Source of the DNA: Actinomadura sp. 7K507
GTDB lineage: Bacteria > Actinomycetota > Actinomycetes > Streptosporangiales > Streptosporangiaceae
Length of the DNA stretch: 34,002 bases
Direction of reading: 5' to 3'
NCBI RefSeq assembly: GCF_004348425.1
Contig: NZ_SMKK01000087.1
Location: 1 to 34,002 of the forward strand
The notes under the pieces are model-generated. The model worked only from the letters and a program-made list of their open reading frames with translations, did not search any database and was not told where the DNA came from. Shown one piece after another: positions 16,704-24,142 of this stretch. Within the stretch, counting starts at the first letter, position 1. Every line of letters begins with the position of its first letter. The position numbers and the translations under genes are program-made.

Positions 16704-17411
16704 ATGAACCACAGAGCATCACTGTCGGCGTCGGCCGGTCGTAGGCGCGGGAACGCGCTCGCCAGTCCGGCGACCCTCGCGACCGTCACCCGGCTCGTCG
16801 CGGCGCTGCTGGTGCCGATCGCCTTCTGCCGCGCACCGGGCCGCGCCCGCTTCCTGGCCTGCCAATGGGCGCTGGGCCTGCGCTTCCCCGCCGAGGACCT
16901 CCGCGGGCTGGCACCGGAAACGCTGGCGGCGTTCACGCACGCGCGGGCCGAGGCCTTCTGGCGCGACGGGCAGCTCATCGGCCTCACCTCGGGGCACCGC
17001 GACGCGGCGGAACAGCACCGGATCTTCATCGCGGAGGTGCGGCGCACCGGCTCGGTGTCCGCGGCGCGGCGCCGGGCGCTGCCACCGGAGGAGTCCAGCC
17101 ACGTGCGGGGGCTCGCGCTGGACGTCCGGCCGACCGAGGGCGCGCGGTGGCTCGAACGGCACGGTGGGCGGTACGGGCTCTACCGCGTCTACGGCAACGA
17201 GTGGTGGCACTTCGAATACCGCACGGCCGAGCCGGTCCGGCTGCCGCATCCGGGCGCCGCGGCTCGGCCGTCCGAGCGCGGCGCCGCGTACGGGCCGTGC
17301 CGCGTCCATGGCGATGAGCCCTGGCACGGCGAACGGCGCCCCGGTACCACCGGTGGCGATCGCCCGCCGATGGGCGCGGATCCGGCGGCGGACCCGAGGA
17401 CGCAGGCGTGA
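16704..17411 (+). CDS. VanY-type D-alanyl-D-alanine carboxypeptidase, peptidase family M15B (235 aa)
   Basis: The zinc site is SSHVRGLALDV (His133, Asp140) and the catalytic NEWWHFEY (Glu166, His169), as in VanY and VanXY enzymes. It would remove the terminal D-Ala from peptidoglycan stem peptides, the target of glycopeptides. A hydrophobic segment, TRLVAALLVPIAFC (about 29-42), may act as a membrane anchor or signal. After the catalytic domain, residues about 203-219 repeat the catalytic segment in degenerate form (AYGPCRVHGDEPWHGER against RYGLYRVYGNEWWHFEY). Start: ATG at 16704 with GTGGAGG upstream. It overlaps the racemase gene by four bases. Together with racemase and ligase it resembles VanC/VanG-type clusters. 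Confidence 0.85.
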   Translation: MNHRASLSASAGRRRGNALASPATLATVTRLVAALLVPIAFCRAPGRARFLACQWALGLRFPAEDLRGLAPETLAAFTHARAEAFWRDGQLIGLTSGHRDAAEQHRIFIAEVRRTGSVSAARRRALPPEESSHVRGLALDVRPTEGARWLERHGGRYGLYRVYGNEWWHFEYRTAEPVRLPHPGAAARPSERGAAYGPCRVHGDEPWHGERRPGTTGGDRPPMGADPAADPRTQA

Positions 17412-18538
17412 ACCGGGCGCCGGTCACGCTTCAGCGCCGGTCAGGTGCCCTCCGGCCGCCGGCCTTGCAGACGCTGCCGGTGGCCGTGACCGGGAACGTG
17501 GCCAAGGTCCGTGCGCGGACACCGAGCACGATCATGGCCGTCGTCAAAGCCGACGGTTACGGCCACGGCGCCGCCACGGTCGCCAAGGCCGCCGTCGCCG
17601 CCGGTGCCGGGTGGCTCGGGACGACGAGTGTCGCGGAGGCTTCCGCGTTGCGTGCCGCGGGGCTGGCGGTGCCGATCCTCACCTGGCTGCACCCCTCCGG
17701 GATCGACGCCGAGGCGGCGGCCGCCGCCAGGGCCGATGTCGCGGTCGGGTCGGTGGACGAACTCGGCGCGCTCCTTGCGCGAACCGCGCCGACGGTGCGG
17801 GTCCATCTGCACGTGGACACCGGAATGTCCCGCGGTGGCTGCCCCCGCGGGGAGTGGGACGAGCTGATCGGCCTCGCTCAGCGTGGTCAGCGGGCTCGGA
17901 GGGTTCGCGTCGTGGGCGTCATGGGGCATCTCGCGCTGGCCGACCGGGCCGACCCCGCGGCGAACGCGCCGGCTGTCGCCGGCATGCGCGAGGCGCAGCA
18001 GGCGGTCCGGGCGGCCGGGCTCGGTTCGCCGCTCGCTCATCTCGCCGCCACGTCGGGGGCGCTGACCGACCCGGCGACGCATTTCTGCATGGTCCGCGTC
18101 GGAGCGGGACTGGTCGGCATCGATCCCTCCGGGACCGTGGAGATGCACGGCGCGTCCCGCCTGACCGCGCCGATCGTGCACACGACGGCTGCCCCGGCCG
18201 GCACGCCGGTCGGTTACGCCGGCACGTATGTCACCGAGCGCGCCACCCATCTGAGCGTCCTTCCCGTCGGATACGCCGATGGGATCCCGCGAGAGCTCTC
18301 GCCCCGGGCCGGCGTCGAGATCCGCGGGCGCCGCTTCCCGGTCGCCGGGCGGGTGTCGATGGACCAGATCGTGATCGATACCGGCGCCGCGTCCTTCCCG
18401 GCCGGCACGTCCGCGACCGTGTTCGGCCCGGATGGGGGCGCGACCCCGACCATCGGGGACTGGGCCCGCTGGGCCGGGACCATTCCGCACACCATCGTCA
18501 CCGGCATCGGCTCGCGGGTGAAAAGGAGCACCGCGTGA
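17408..18538 (+). CDS. Alanine (or serine) racemase, PLP-dependent (376 aa)
   Basis: The fold-type III racemase has the PLP lysine Lys47 in AVVKADGYGHG, the Arg in DTGMSRGG, the catalytic tyrosine Tyr270 in VGYAGTYVTE, and the closing motifs LPVGYADG and GRVSMDQIVID. Length is that of a soluble Alr. It lacks the membrane domain of enterococcal VanT. It makes D-Ala, or D-Ser if this is a VanT-like enzyme; sequence alone does not decide. Start: GTG at 17408, overlapping the vanY-like stop (GTGA). Its stop at 18536-18538 overlaps the GTG of a micro-ORF in the same way. Its last residues, RVKRSTA, are echoed at the end of that micro-ORF (RVKGTTA). Confidence 0.9.
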   Translation: MNRAPVTLQRRSGALRPPALQTLPVAVTGNVAKVRARTPSTIMAVVKADGYGHGAATVAKAAVAAGAGWLGTTSVAEASALRAAGLAVPILTWLHPSGIDAEAAAAARADVAVGSVDELGALLARTAPTVRVHLHVDTGMSRGGCPRGEWDELIGLAQRGQRARRVRVVGVMGHLALADRADPAANAPAVAGMREAQQAVRAAGLGSPLAHLAATSGALTDPATHFCMVRVGAGLVGIDPSGTVEMHGASRLTAPIVHTTAAPAGTPVGYAGTYVTERATHLSVLPVGYADGIPRELSPRAGVEIRGRRFPVAGRVSMDQIVIDTGAASFPAGTSATVFGPDGGATPTIGDWARWAGTIPHTIVTGIGSRVKRSTA

Positions 18539-18614
18539 GAGGGGCGCACTACGTGAAGGAGCACCGGGTGAGAGGGGTGCACCACGTGCACCGTGTGAAA
18601 GGGACCACCGCGTG
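18518..18614 (+). repeat. Three tandem copies of a ribosome-site/start unit
   Basis: Units of about 33-35 bases begin at about 18518, 18553 and 18595, each carrying a purine-rich site and a GTGA: AAAAGGAGCACCGCGTGA, then AAGGAGCACCGGGTGA, then AAAGGGACCACCGCGTGA. The first overlaps the end of the racemase gene and the last is the real ribosome site and start of the ligase gene. The pattern shows tandem duplication of the racemase-ligase junction. Confidence 0.75.
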
Positions 18615-18615
18615 A
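18535..18615 (+). CDS. 26-residue micro-ORF between racemase and ligase
   Basis: Starting from the GTG at 18535, which overlaps the racemase TGA, an open frame runs 26 codons to a TGA at 18613-18615, which overlaps the ligase GTG at 18612. Both junctions are GTGA. The peptide is basic and rich in His and Val (MRGAHYVKEH ... HRVKGTTA). It has strong ribosome-site sequence in front (AAAAGGAG). It may be a real translated linker that keeps ribosomes coupled from racemase to ligase, or a by-product of the duplication. No homology is claimed. Confidence 0.45.
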   Translation: MRGAHYVKEHRVRGVHHVHRVKGTTA

Positions 18616-19601
18616 CGCGGCGAATCGTGGTGATCGGCGGTGGGGAGAACGCCGAGCACGACGTCTCCCTGGCCACTGCCACAGCGGTCGCGGGGGCGCT
18701 GCTGTCCAGTGGATTCGACGTTGACGAGCTGACCATCGGCCGCGACGGGATGTGGAGGCGGGGAGCGGATGCGCTCGGGGCGCGGGCCGGTCGTTCCCTG
18801 GCGGCGGCACTGGGCGTCATCGAGCGCGCCGACGTCGTCTTCCCCGCGGTCCACGGCCCGTCCGGCGAGGATGGGACCCTCGCGGCGTTGTGCGCCCTGG
18901 CGCACACGCCGATGGTCGGCTCGGGCCTGCGCGCCGGAGCCATCGGCATGGACAAGTGGGCGACCAAGCTCGTCGCGGAGGCCGTCGGGATCCACACCGC
19001 TCCCGGCCGGACGGTGGCGGCGGCGGAGATCGCCGATATCGAGTTCGAGACCGATGTGGTGGTGAAACCGGCCTCGGCCGGATCGAGCTTCGGTGTCGCC
19101 CTGGCACGGGACGCCTCCCAGCTACGCGACGCGCTGCGCTGTGCGGCGCGATTCGATGACCGGATCCTGATCGAGGACGTCGTCCCGGGGCGGGAGATCG
19201 ATGTGGCCGTCATCCGTGAGGCCGATGGCCGTCGATGGGCGTCGCCGCCGCTGGAGGTCCAGGCCGACGGCCTGTTCGACACCCAGTCGAAGTACGACGG
19301 TTCAGCCCGGTTCTGTGTGCCCGCCGACATCGGCGACGCGGACCGCGCCGCCCTGACCGGGGCGGCGCTGCGGATGTTCGACGCGCTCGGCTGCGCCGGT
19401 GTCGCCCGCATCGACTTCTTCCTCACCGGCCACGGACCCGTCCTCAACGAAGTCAACACCATGCCGGGAATGGCGGCCGAGTCCCAGGTACCGAGAATGT
19501 TCGCCGCGGCCGGGCTGCCCTACGACAGGTTCGTCGCGCGCCTGGTCGACTCTGCCGTCGTGCCCGGACCCGCGGGCCGGGGCCCGAGCGTGAGGCCATG
19601 A
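18612..19601 (+). CDS. D-Ala-D-X ligase (Ddl/Van ligase family, ATP-grasp; 329 aa)
   Basis: ATP-grasp ligase that joins D-Ala to D-Ala, D-Ser or D-Lac. GGGENAEHDVSL holds the D-Ala-binding Glu15. FPAVHGPSGEDGTLAAL, MDKWATK, VVVKPASAGSSFGV (ATP-site lysine) and LNEVNTMPG (metal site) are all present. The omega-loop reads FDTQSKYDGSARF. Its Lys-Tyr pair is that of D-Ala-D-Ala or D-Ser ligases, not the His of VanA-type D-Lac ligases. PRMFAAAGL after the metal site is closer to Van ligases than to typical Ddl. Start: GTG at 18612, coupled to the micro-ORF. With the neighbouring racemase and VanY-like peptidase, a D-Ala-D-Ser system is the best guess. Confidence 0.88.
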   Translation: MTRRIVVIGGGENAEHDVSLATATAVAGALLSSGFDVDELTIGRDGMWRRGADALGARAGRSLAAALGVIERADVVFPAVHGPSGEDGTLAALCALAHTPMVGSGLRAGAIGMDKWATKLVAEAVGIHTAPGRTVAAAEIADIEFETDVVVKPASAGSSFGVALARDASQLRDALRCAARFDDRILIEDVVPGREIDVAVIREADGRRWASPPLEVQADGLFDTQSKYDGSARFCVPADIGDADRAALTGAALRMFDALGCAGVARIDFFLTGHGPVLNEVNTMPGMAAESQVPRMFAAAGLPYDRFVARLVDSAVVPGPAGRGPSVRP

Positions 19602-19687
19602 CCGGGTGGGCCCGAGAAGGCCGGGGAGCCGTCGCCGAACGGCAGAGGAGGATCACGTCACCGCGCCGGGGGCGCGTCCGGGTTCGC

Positions 19688-19719
19688 ATATGCCGGCGAT
19701 ATGCCGTGCTGCATAGGCT
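19688..19719 (+). promoter_or_regulatory. 11-bp direct repeat and -10 box before the VanR-like gene
   Basis: ATATGCCG occurs at 19688-19695 and 19699-19706, exactly 11 bases apart. TAGGCT at 19714-19719 is a good -10 hexamer placed six bases before the ATG at 19726. No ribosome site is visible, so the message is probably leaderless. The repeat fits autoregulation by the OmpR-type protein it precedes. Confidence 0.5.
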
Positions 19720-19725
19720 TCATGT

Positions 19726-20421
19726 ATGCGTGTGCTGATCGTGGAGGACGAGCCCTACCTGGCCGAAGCCGTGCGTGACGGTCTCCGGCTGGAGGCGATC
19801 GCCGCCGACATCGCCGGGGACGGCGACGCCGCTCTGGAACTGCTCGCCGTGAATCCCTACGACCTCGCGGTCCTGGACCGCGACATTCCCGGTCCCTCCG
19901 GCGATGAGATCGCCCGGCGGATCGTCGCCTCGGGCAGCGGCGTGCCGATCCTCATGCTGACCGCCGCCGACCGGATCGACGACAAGGCCTCCGGGTTCGA
20001 ACTGGGCGCCGACGACTACCTCACCAAGCCGTTCGAGCTTCGAGAGCTGGTCATGCGGCTCAGGGCGCTGGACCGCAGACGCGCGCACGCCCGCCCCCCG
20101 GTCAGCGAGATCGCGGGCCTGCGGCTGGACCCCTTCCGCCGGGAGGTCTTCCGCGACGGACGCTACGTCGCGCTCACCCGCAAGCAGTTCGCCGTGCTCG
20201 AAGTCCTCGTCGCCGCCGAGGGGGGTGTCGTCAGCGCGGAGGAACTACTGGAGCGGGCCTGGGACGTCAACGCCGACCCGTTCACCAACGCCGTCCGTAT
20301 CACCGTCTCCGCCCTGCGCAAACGACTCGGTGAACCATGGCTGATCGCCACGGTGGCCGGCGTCGGCTACCGCATCGACACCGGCAGGGACCCCGTTCCC
20401 TCTGGCGGTGCCGATGAATAG
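19726..20421 (+). CDS. VanR-like OmpR-family response regulator (231 aa)
   Basis: The receiver domain has VEDEP, the phosphorylated Asp51 in LAVLDRDIPG, LMLTAADRIDDK and LTKPFEL. The C-terminal winged helix includes LTRKQFAVLEVL, NAVRITVSALRKRL and VAGVGYRI. It probably activates the vanY-racemase-ligase operon and itself through the 11-bp direct repeats at 16641 and 19688. Start: ATG at 19726. Its end overlaps the kinase gene start by eight bases (ATG at 20414). Confidence 0.93.
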   Translation: MRVLIVEDEPYLAEAVRDGLRLEAIAADIAGDGDAALELLAVNPYDLAVLDRDIPGPSGDEIARRIVASGSGVPILMLTAADRIDDKASGFELGADDYLTKPFELRELVMRLRALDRRRAHARPPVSEIAGLRLDPFRREVFRDGRYVALTRKQFAVLEVLVAAEGGVVSAEELLERAWDVNADPFTNAVRITVSALRKRLGEPWLIATVAGVGYRIDTGRDPVPSGGADE

Positions 20422-21547
20422 ACGCCCAGGCCTCAGCGCCCGGCTGAAACTCACCCTCAGCTACGCCGGATTCCTCCTGCTCGCCGGCACTCTCCTGCTG
20501 GCCGTGGTGTGGGTGTTCGTCCTGCGCTGGCTACCCGATGTCGACCCCGACCACTACAAGAACCGGTTCAACGGCGTGGTCATCATCACCGGGCCCGACC
20601 GCGCCGAACTCCTGACCGGCTTCGCCCCCGCCGCGGCCACGGCGCTGGCCTTCCTCCTGGTGTTCGGCCTCCTGGGAGGATGGATGCTCGCCGGCCGGAT
20701 GCTCGCACCCCTCACCCGGATCGCGGACGCGGCACAGAAGACCGCGAACGGATCGCTGTCCCACCGAATCCGGCTGCAGGGCCGCGAAGACGAATTCCGC
20801 GAACTCGCCGACGTGTTCGACACCATGCTCGAACAACTCGAATCCCACGTCACCCAACAGCAACGGTTCGCCGCCAACGCCTCCCACGAACTGCGCACCC
20901 CGCTGGCGGTCTCGCAGACACTCCTCGACGCCGCCCGCAACGACCCCACACACGGCCGGAGCGACCTCATCGAACGCCTCCACACCGTCAACACGCGGGC
21001 GATCGACCTCACCGAGGCCCTCCTGCTGCTCAGTCGCGGCGACCGCCAGAGCTTCACCGGCGAGCCCGTCGACCTGTCCCTCATCGCCGAAGAAGCCGCC
21101 GAGACATTGCTTCCCCTCGCCGAACAGCGCGAGATCGCACTCGACGTCACCGGCGAGACAACACAGATCCTCGGCTCCGCGGCGCTGCTGCTGCGGATGG
21201 TGACCAACCTCGTCCAGAACGCCATCGTCCACAACATCCCCACCGGCGGCACCGTAACGGTCCACACCGAGTCGCAGCACGATGCGAGCGTGCTGCGGGT
21301 CGAGAACACGGGCCACCGGCTCCCCCCGGAACTCCTACCGACCCTCACGGAACCTTTCCAGCGCGGAACACGACGCATACGCACCGACGAGCACGCAGGC
21401 GTCGGCCTCGGGCTGGCCATCGTGCACAGCATCGTCCGAGCACACGACGGGACCCTCCACCTCACGCCTCGCCCCGCCGGAGGCCTCCGCGTCACGATCC
21501 GGCTTCCCGGCACGCCGCACGGACCGTCCCCGAACGGGCCCCGTTAG
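20414..21547 (+). CDS. VanS-like sensor histidine kinase (377 aa)
   Basis: Two membrane helices (about 15-38 and 74-93) flank a short outside loop of about 35 residues, as in actinomycete VanS proteins. A HAMP-like linker follows (GRMLAPLTRIADAAQKTANG). The phospho-accepting His158 is in FAANASHELRTPLAVS. The N box is LVQNAIVHNIPTGG and the G2 box GVGLGLAIV. I chose ATG at 20414; a GTG at 20408 is also possible. The signal may be a cell-wall intermediate or glycopeptide. It overlaps the response-regulator gene, so both are made together. Confidence 0.9.
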   Translation: MNRRPGLSARLKLTLSYAGFLLLAGTLLLAVVWVFVLRWLPDVDPDHYKNRFNGVVIITGPDRAELLTGFAPAAATALAFLLVFGLLGGWMLAGRMLAPLTRIADAAQKTANGSLSHRIRLQGREDEFRELADVFDTMLEQLESHVTQQQRFAANASHELRTPLAVSQTLLDAARNDPTHGRSDLIERLHTVNTRAIDLTEALLLLSRGDRQSFTGEPVDLSLIAEEAAETLLPLAEQREIALDVTGETTQILGSAALLLRMVTNLVQNAIVHNIPTGGTVTVHTESQHDASVLRVENTGHRLPPELLPTLTEPFQRGTRRIRTDEHAGVGLGLAIVHSIVRAHDGTLHLTPRPAGGLRVTIRLPGTPHGPSPNGPR

Positions 21548-21592
21548 ATCGTCGACCGGAAATTCGAGGTCGGATGGCCGGGATCTGAAGCT

Positions 21593-22291
21593 CTAGCGGG
21601 AGGTCGTGCGGGTCCTGTAGACCTCAAGGCGTGCGGCTAGTTCTTCGGGTTGGCTGAGGGCGACCAGGTGTCCGCCGGGCATGTCGTCGACCGGGATGCC
21701 CAGGCGTTCGCGGACGACCCGGCGCTGGAACTCGAGAGGGAAGAAGCGGTCGTCTCGTCCTTGCAGGAACACCGTCGGGGTGCCGGGCCACGCGTCGAGC
21801 GGCCACGGTTCCGCGAACGGGGTCGCCGACTGCGGCGGCTCCTCCCGCGAGAACGCCTCGGCCGTCACATCCGGCGGGACGTCATGGAAGAAGGCCTCCT
21901 TGGGATCGAACTCCGCCGAGACGGATCTCCCCTCGCGAGCCGCGTGGTCGGCCATGGCCTGCGCCTGGCCGGTGTTCTCCCACCAGGCACCGCCTGACTC
22001 TCCGGGGACCGGGGCCATGGCGTTGAGCATGACGAGCAGGTCCACCGGCATACGGTCGCAGACGAGCGGGGCGGTGAGGCCTCCCATGGACTGCGCGACG
22101 AGGATGAGGCCGGTCCGACCGCCGATCGCCTCGACGACCGTGTCGGCATACCTGCGGAGACCGGCCGAGTCGTCGCCGGCCGGGAGGTCGACGGCCACGA
22201 CGTCGTGGCCTTGTCCCCGCAGCTCCGGGACGAGCCGGTGCCAGTACCATGCCTGCCCGCCGGCTCCGGGGATCAGTACGTAGGTGGCCAT
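21593..22291 (-). CDS. Alpha/beta hydrolase (232 aa)
   Basis: Short alpha/beta hydrolase. The opening strand YVLIPGAGGQAWYWH gives the oxyanion hole, the nucleophile elbow is VAQSMGG (Ser), the acid is in LQGRDDRFFP and the histidine is in GGHLVALSQP. The elbow has Ala in place of the first Gly of GxSxG, as in hydroxynitrile lyase or salicylate-esterase-like relatives. Start: ATG at 22291, with AGGACGG upstream; a GTG at 22297 is possible. It is divergent from the HxlR regulator, which probably controls it. Substrate unknown. Confidence 0.9.
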   Translation of the reverse strand: MATYVLIPGAGGQAWYWHRLVPELRGQGHDVVAVDLPAGDDSAGLRRYADTVVEAIGGRTGLILVAQSMGGLTAPLVCDRMPVDLLVMLNAMAPVPGESGGAWWENTGQAQAMADHAAREGRSVSAEFDPKEAFFHDVPPDVTAEAFSREEPPQSATPFAEPWPLDAWPGTPTVFLQGRDDRFFPLEFQRRVVRERLGIPVDDMPGGHLVALSQPEELAARLEVYRTRTTSR

Positions 22292-22343
22292 GCTCACCGT
22301 CCTGTGCGGTCATGGAGCGCCGTCGCCCGCCCCGGCTGCCTTG

Positions 22344-22378
22344 CTCCTAATTTAGGAGTTATTCGTACTATCCTAGTA
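22344..22378. promoter_or_regulatory. Two perfect palindromes at the HxlR gene start
   Basis: CTCCTAA-T-TTAGGAG spans 22344-22358. TACTA-TCC-TAGTA spans 22366-22378, and its last base is the A of the HxlR start codon. TACTAT at 22366-22371 fits a -10 box, which would give a leaderless message. The sites lie between the HxlR gene and the divergent hydrolase and are likely HxlR operators. Confidence 0.6.
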
Positions 22379-23217
22379 TGACCGGTCGCAGAAGGTACGC
22401 CGATCCGTGCGGTGTCGCTCGGGCGCTCGACGCCGTGGGAGAACGGTGGGCGCTGCTGGTCGTCCGTGAACTGCTCCTCGGGCCGAAGAGGTTCGCCGCG
22501 CTGCACCGAGGCCTCGCCGGGATGAGCCAGAACGTCCTGTCGCAGCGCCTGCGTGACCTGGAAGGGTCCGGAATCGTCCGGCACCGTGAACTCGGGCCGC
22601 CGGCGAGCGCCCGGGTGTACGAGCTGACCCCGCGCGGCCGGGACCTCGAACCGGTGCTGTTCGCGCTCGCCAGGTGGGGCGGCCGCAGCCCGCTCGACCC
22701 GTCGGGTACCGCCGAACTGAGCGTGGACGCGATGATGTTCGCGCTCAAGACGACGTTCGAACCCGCTGCCGCCTCGGGCCTGCGCGCCCGCCTGGCGCTC
22801 CGCTTCGACCACGATCTCTTCGTGACCGAGATCGAATCCGGGCAGTTCCGCATCACTCGCGCCGACGCCGCGCTCCAGGCCGACGCCGCGCTTCGTGCCG
22901 ACGCCCCGCTTCAGGCCCCGCTTCGTGCCGACGCCGCGCCTCAGGCCGACGCCGCGCCTCAGGCCGACGTTCCGCTTCGGGCCGACGCCGTGCTTCAGGC
23001 CGAGGCCCCGCTTCAGGCCGACGTTCCGCTTCGGGTCGACGTTCCGCTTCGGGCCGACGCCGTGCTGACCACCGATGTCGCGACGTTTCGCAGCCTGGTG
23101 TTCGGCGGCCGTCCGCTGACGGAGCCCCTGAGTTCGGGGGCGATCCGGCTGGAAGGCGACGCCGATCTCGCGACCCGCTTCCTGGCTTGCTTCCCCCGGC
23201 CTTCCATCCCCTCCTGA
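22378..23217 (+). CDS. HxlR-family regulator with expanded repeat insert (279 aa)
   Basis: The winged helix of the HxlR/MarR-like family is clear: YADPCGVARALDAVGERWALLVVRELLLGPKRF, then GMSQNVLSQRLRDLE and GIVRHRE, with Cys11 at the conserved cysteine position. A C-terminal SCP2-like domain starts near residue 110. Within it, residues 162-230 are twelve imperfect six-residue units of the type ADAPLQ/ADVPLR, after which the domain resumes with TTDVATFRSLVFGGRPL. The frame stays open through the repeat. No ribosome site is seen. It probably regulates the divergent hydrolase and itself. Confidence 0.9.
   Translation: MTGRRRYADPCGVARALDAVGERWALLVVRELLLGPKRFAALHRGLAGMSQNVLSQRLRDLEGSGIVRHRELGPPASARVYELTPRGRDLEPVLFALARWGGRSPLDPSGTAELSVDAMMFALKTTFEPAAASGLRARLALRFDHDLFVTEIESGQFRITRADAALQADAALRADAPLQAPLRADAAPQADAAPQADVPLRADAVLQAEAPLQADVPLRVDVPLRADAVLTTDVATFRSLVFGGRPLTEPLSSGAIRLEGDADLATRFLACFPRPSIPS
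22861..23067 (+). repeat. 18-bp minisatellite inside the HxlR gene
   Basis: About twelve imperfect copies of an 18-base unit (consensus gccgacgccgcgcttcag) run in frame, one of them shortened by six bases. Each codes for a six-residue unit of the ADAxLQ/ADVPLR type. The units differ at a few positions, so the array is not brand new. Confidence 0.85.
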
Positions 23218-23229
23218 CCGCGCTGCGAG

Positions 23230-23883
23230 TCACCGAGGCAGGCGTAGGACGAGGCGGTCGGAGAAGCCGCCGCGTTCGGCGGCCTTTGCTGCACGCCGCT
23301 CCTCCAGCTCGACCGGCGTGATCCCGTGAAGTGCCGCGAGGGCGTGAACGACCTCCAGCAGATCGGAAAGCTCGGCGGGATCTCCGCTCGCGGCATACTC
23401 ACCGGCCTCCTCGTAGAGCTTTGCGCGCAGCAGCGCGCCATGCTCGTCCGGGCCTGCGACGCGGGTCTCCGGCAGCCGTCCGGCGGCTCGGATGATCTCG
23501 GGTATGCGATCGCGGACGAGCTTTTCGGTGTGGCCACCGCCTTCCTTGATCGGATGCCCGGCCGTGCCGTTCCGCCGGTCGAGAGACTGGATCCACTTCA
23601 CCGCGACCGCCGCCGTCTGGACCAGTTCGGTCCGCAGACAGCCCGGATCGGATTCGGCGAGGGCCTCGAAGAACTCCTCCGCCAGGATGTGCCGCCACGT
23701 CAGCCGTCCTTGTGACGATGCTGCGGCGCATTCTCGCTTGGCCTCCTCCGCGCGCTCGGTGAACTCCGGGCCGCTCCCGTCAGGGAACTCCTGGAGACCC
23801 CACATCCGGTCCTGGGCTTCGCGCTCGGCCGCGACGTCCTCCAGCACCTTCGCCAGCGCCCCGGGCGCTCGATCGCTCTCCAT
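23230..23883 (-). CDS. Two-domain MazG-like nucleotide pyrophosphohydrolase (217 aa)
   Basis: The second half (about 119-217) has the all-alpha NTP-PPase pattern: KLVRDRIPEII, KLYEEAGEY and AELSDLLEVVHAL, matching the MazG metal motif ExxE...ExxD (Glu159, Glu162, Glu171, Asp174), then GGFSDRLVL. The first half (about 10-104) has its own acidic helices, TWRHILAEEFFEALAE, resembling phage-type MazG-like proteins. It thus appears to be a fusion of two related domains. It would hydrolyse a (d)NTP or nucleotide derivative to the monophosphate. Start: ATG at 23883; GTG at 23910 has GGAGG three bases upstream and is an alternative. It is a lone gene. Confidence 0.8.
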   Translation of the reverse strand: MESDRAPGALAKVLEDVAAEREAQDRMWGLQEFPDGSGPEFTERAEEAKRECAAASSQGRLTWRHILAEEFFEALAESDPGCLRTELVQTAAVAVKWIQSLDRRNGTAGHPIKEGGGHTEKLVRDRIPEIIRAAGRLPETRVAGPDEHGALLRAKLYEEAGEYAASGDPAELSDLLEVVHALAALHGITPVELEERRAAKAAERGGFSDRLVLRLPR

Positions 23884-24142
23884 GCGGCCCGACGCTACTG
23901 CGAGGACCACGTTCCTCCGCTGACCCGCGCGATTCCCATCGGGAACCACCGCCGGCCGCACGGCCGATCTAGGCTTCGCGTTTGCAGCGACGTCCCCCCA
24001 TCTCTTTCGCCGGTGCCCCGGGGCTTCGATCGCCCTCCATTCCACCGATCGTCGCCGGAGGCCTGGAGCGGCACGTGCGCGCCGCGTCGACGGGGGTTCC
24101 GTCATGTCCTAGCCGGAGTCCGAACAGGTCCGCGCCCTTGAA

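Noticed and set aside
16704..21547. Glycopeptide biosynthesis cluster or classical vanHAX operon
   Set aside because: No peptide synthetase, no vanH dehydrogenase and no vanX-type dipeptidase are present; only the VanY-like peptidase, racemase, ligase and two-component genes are seen.
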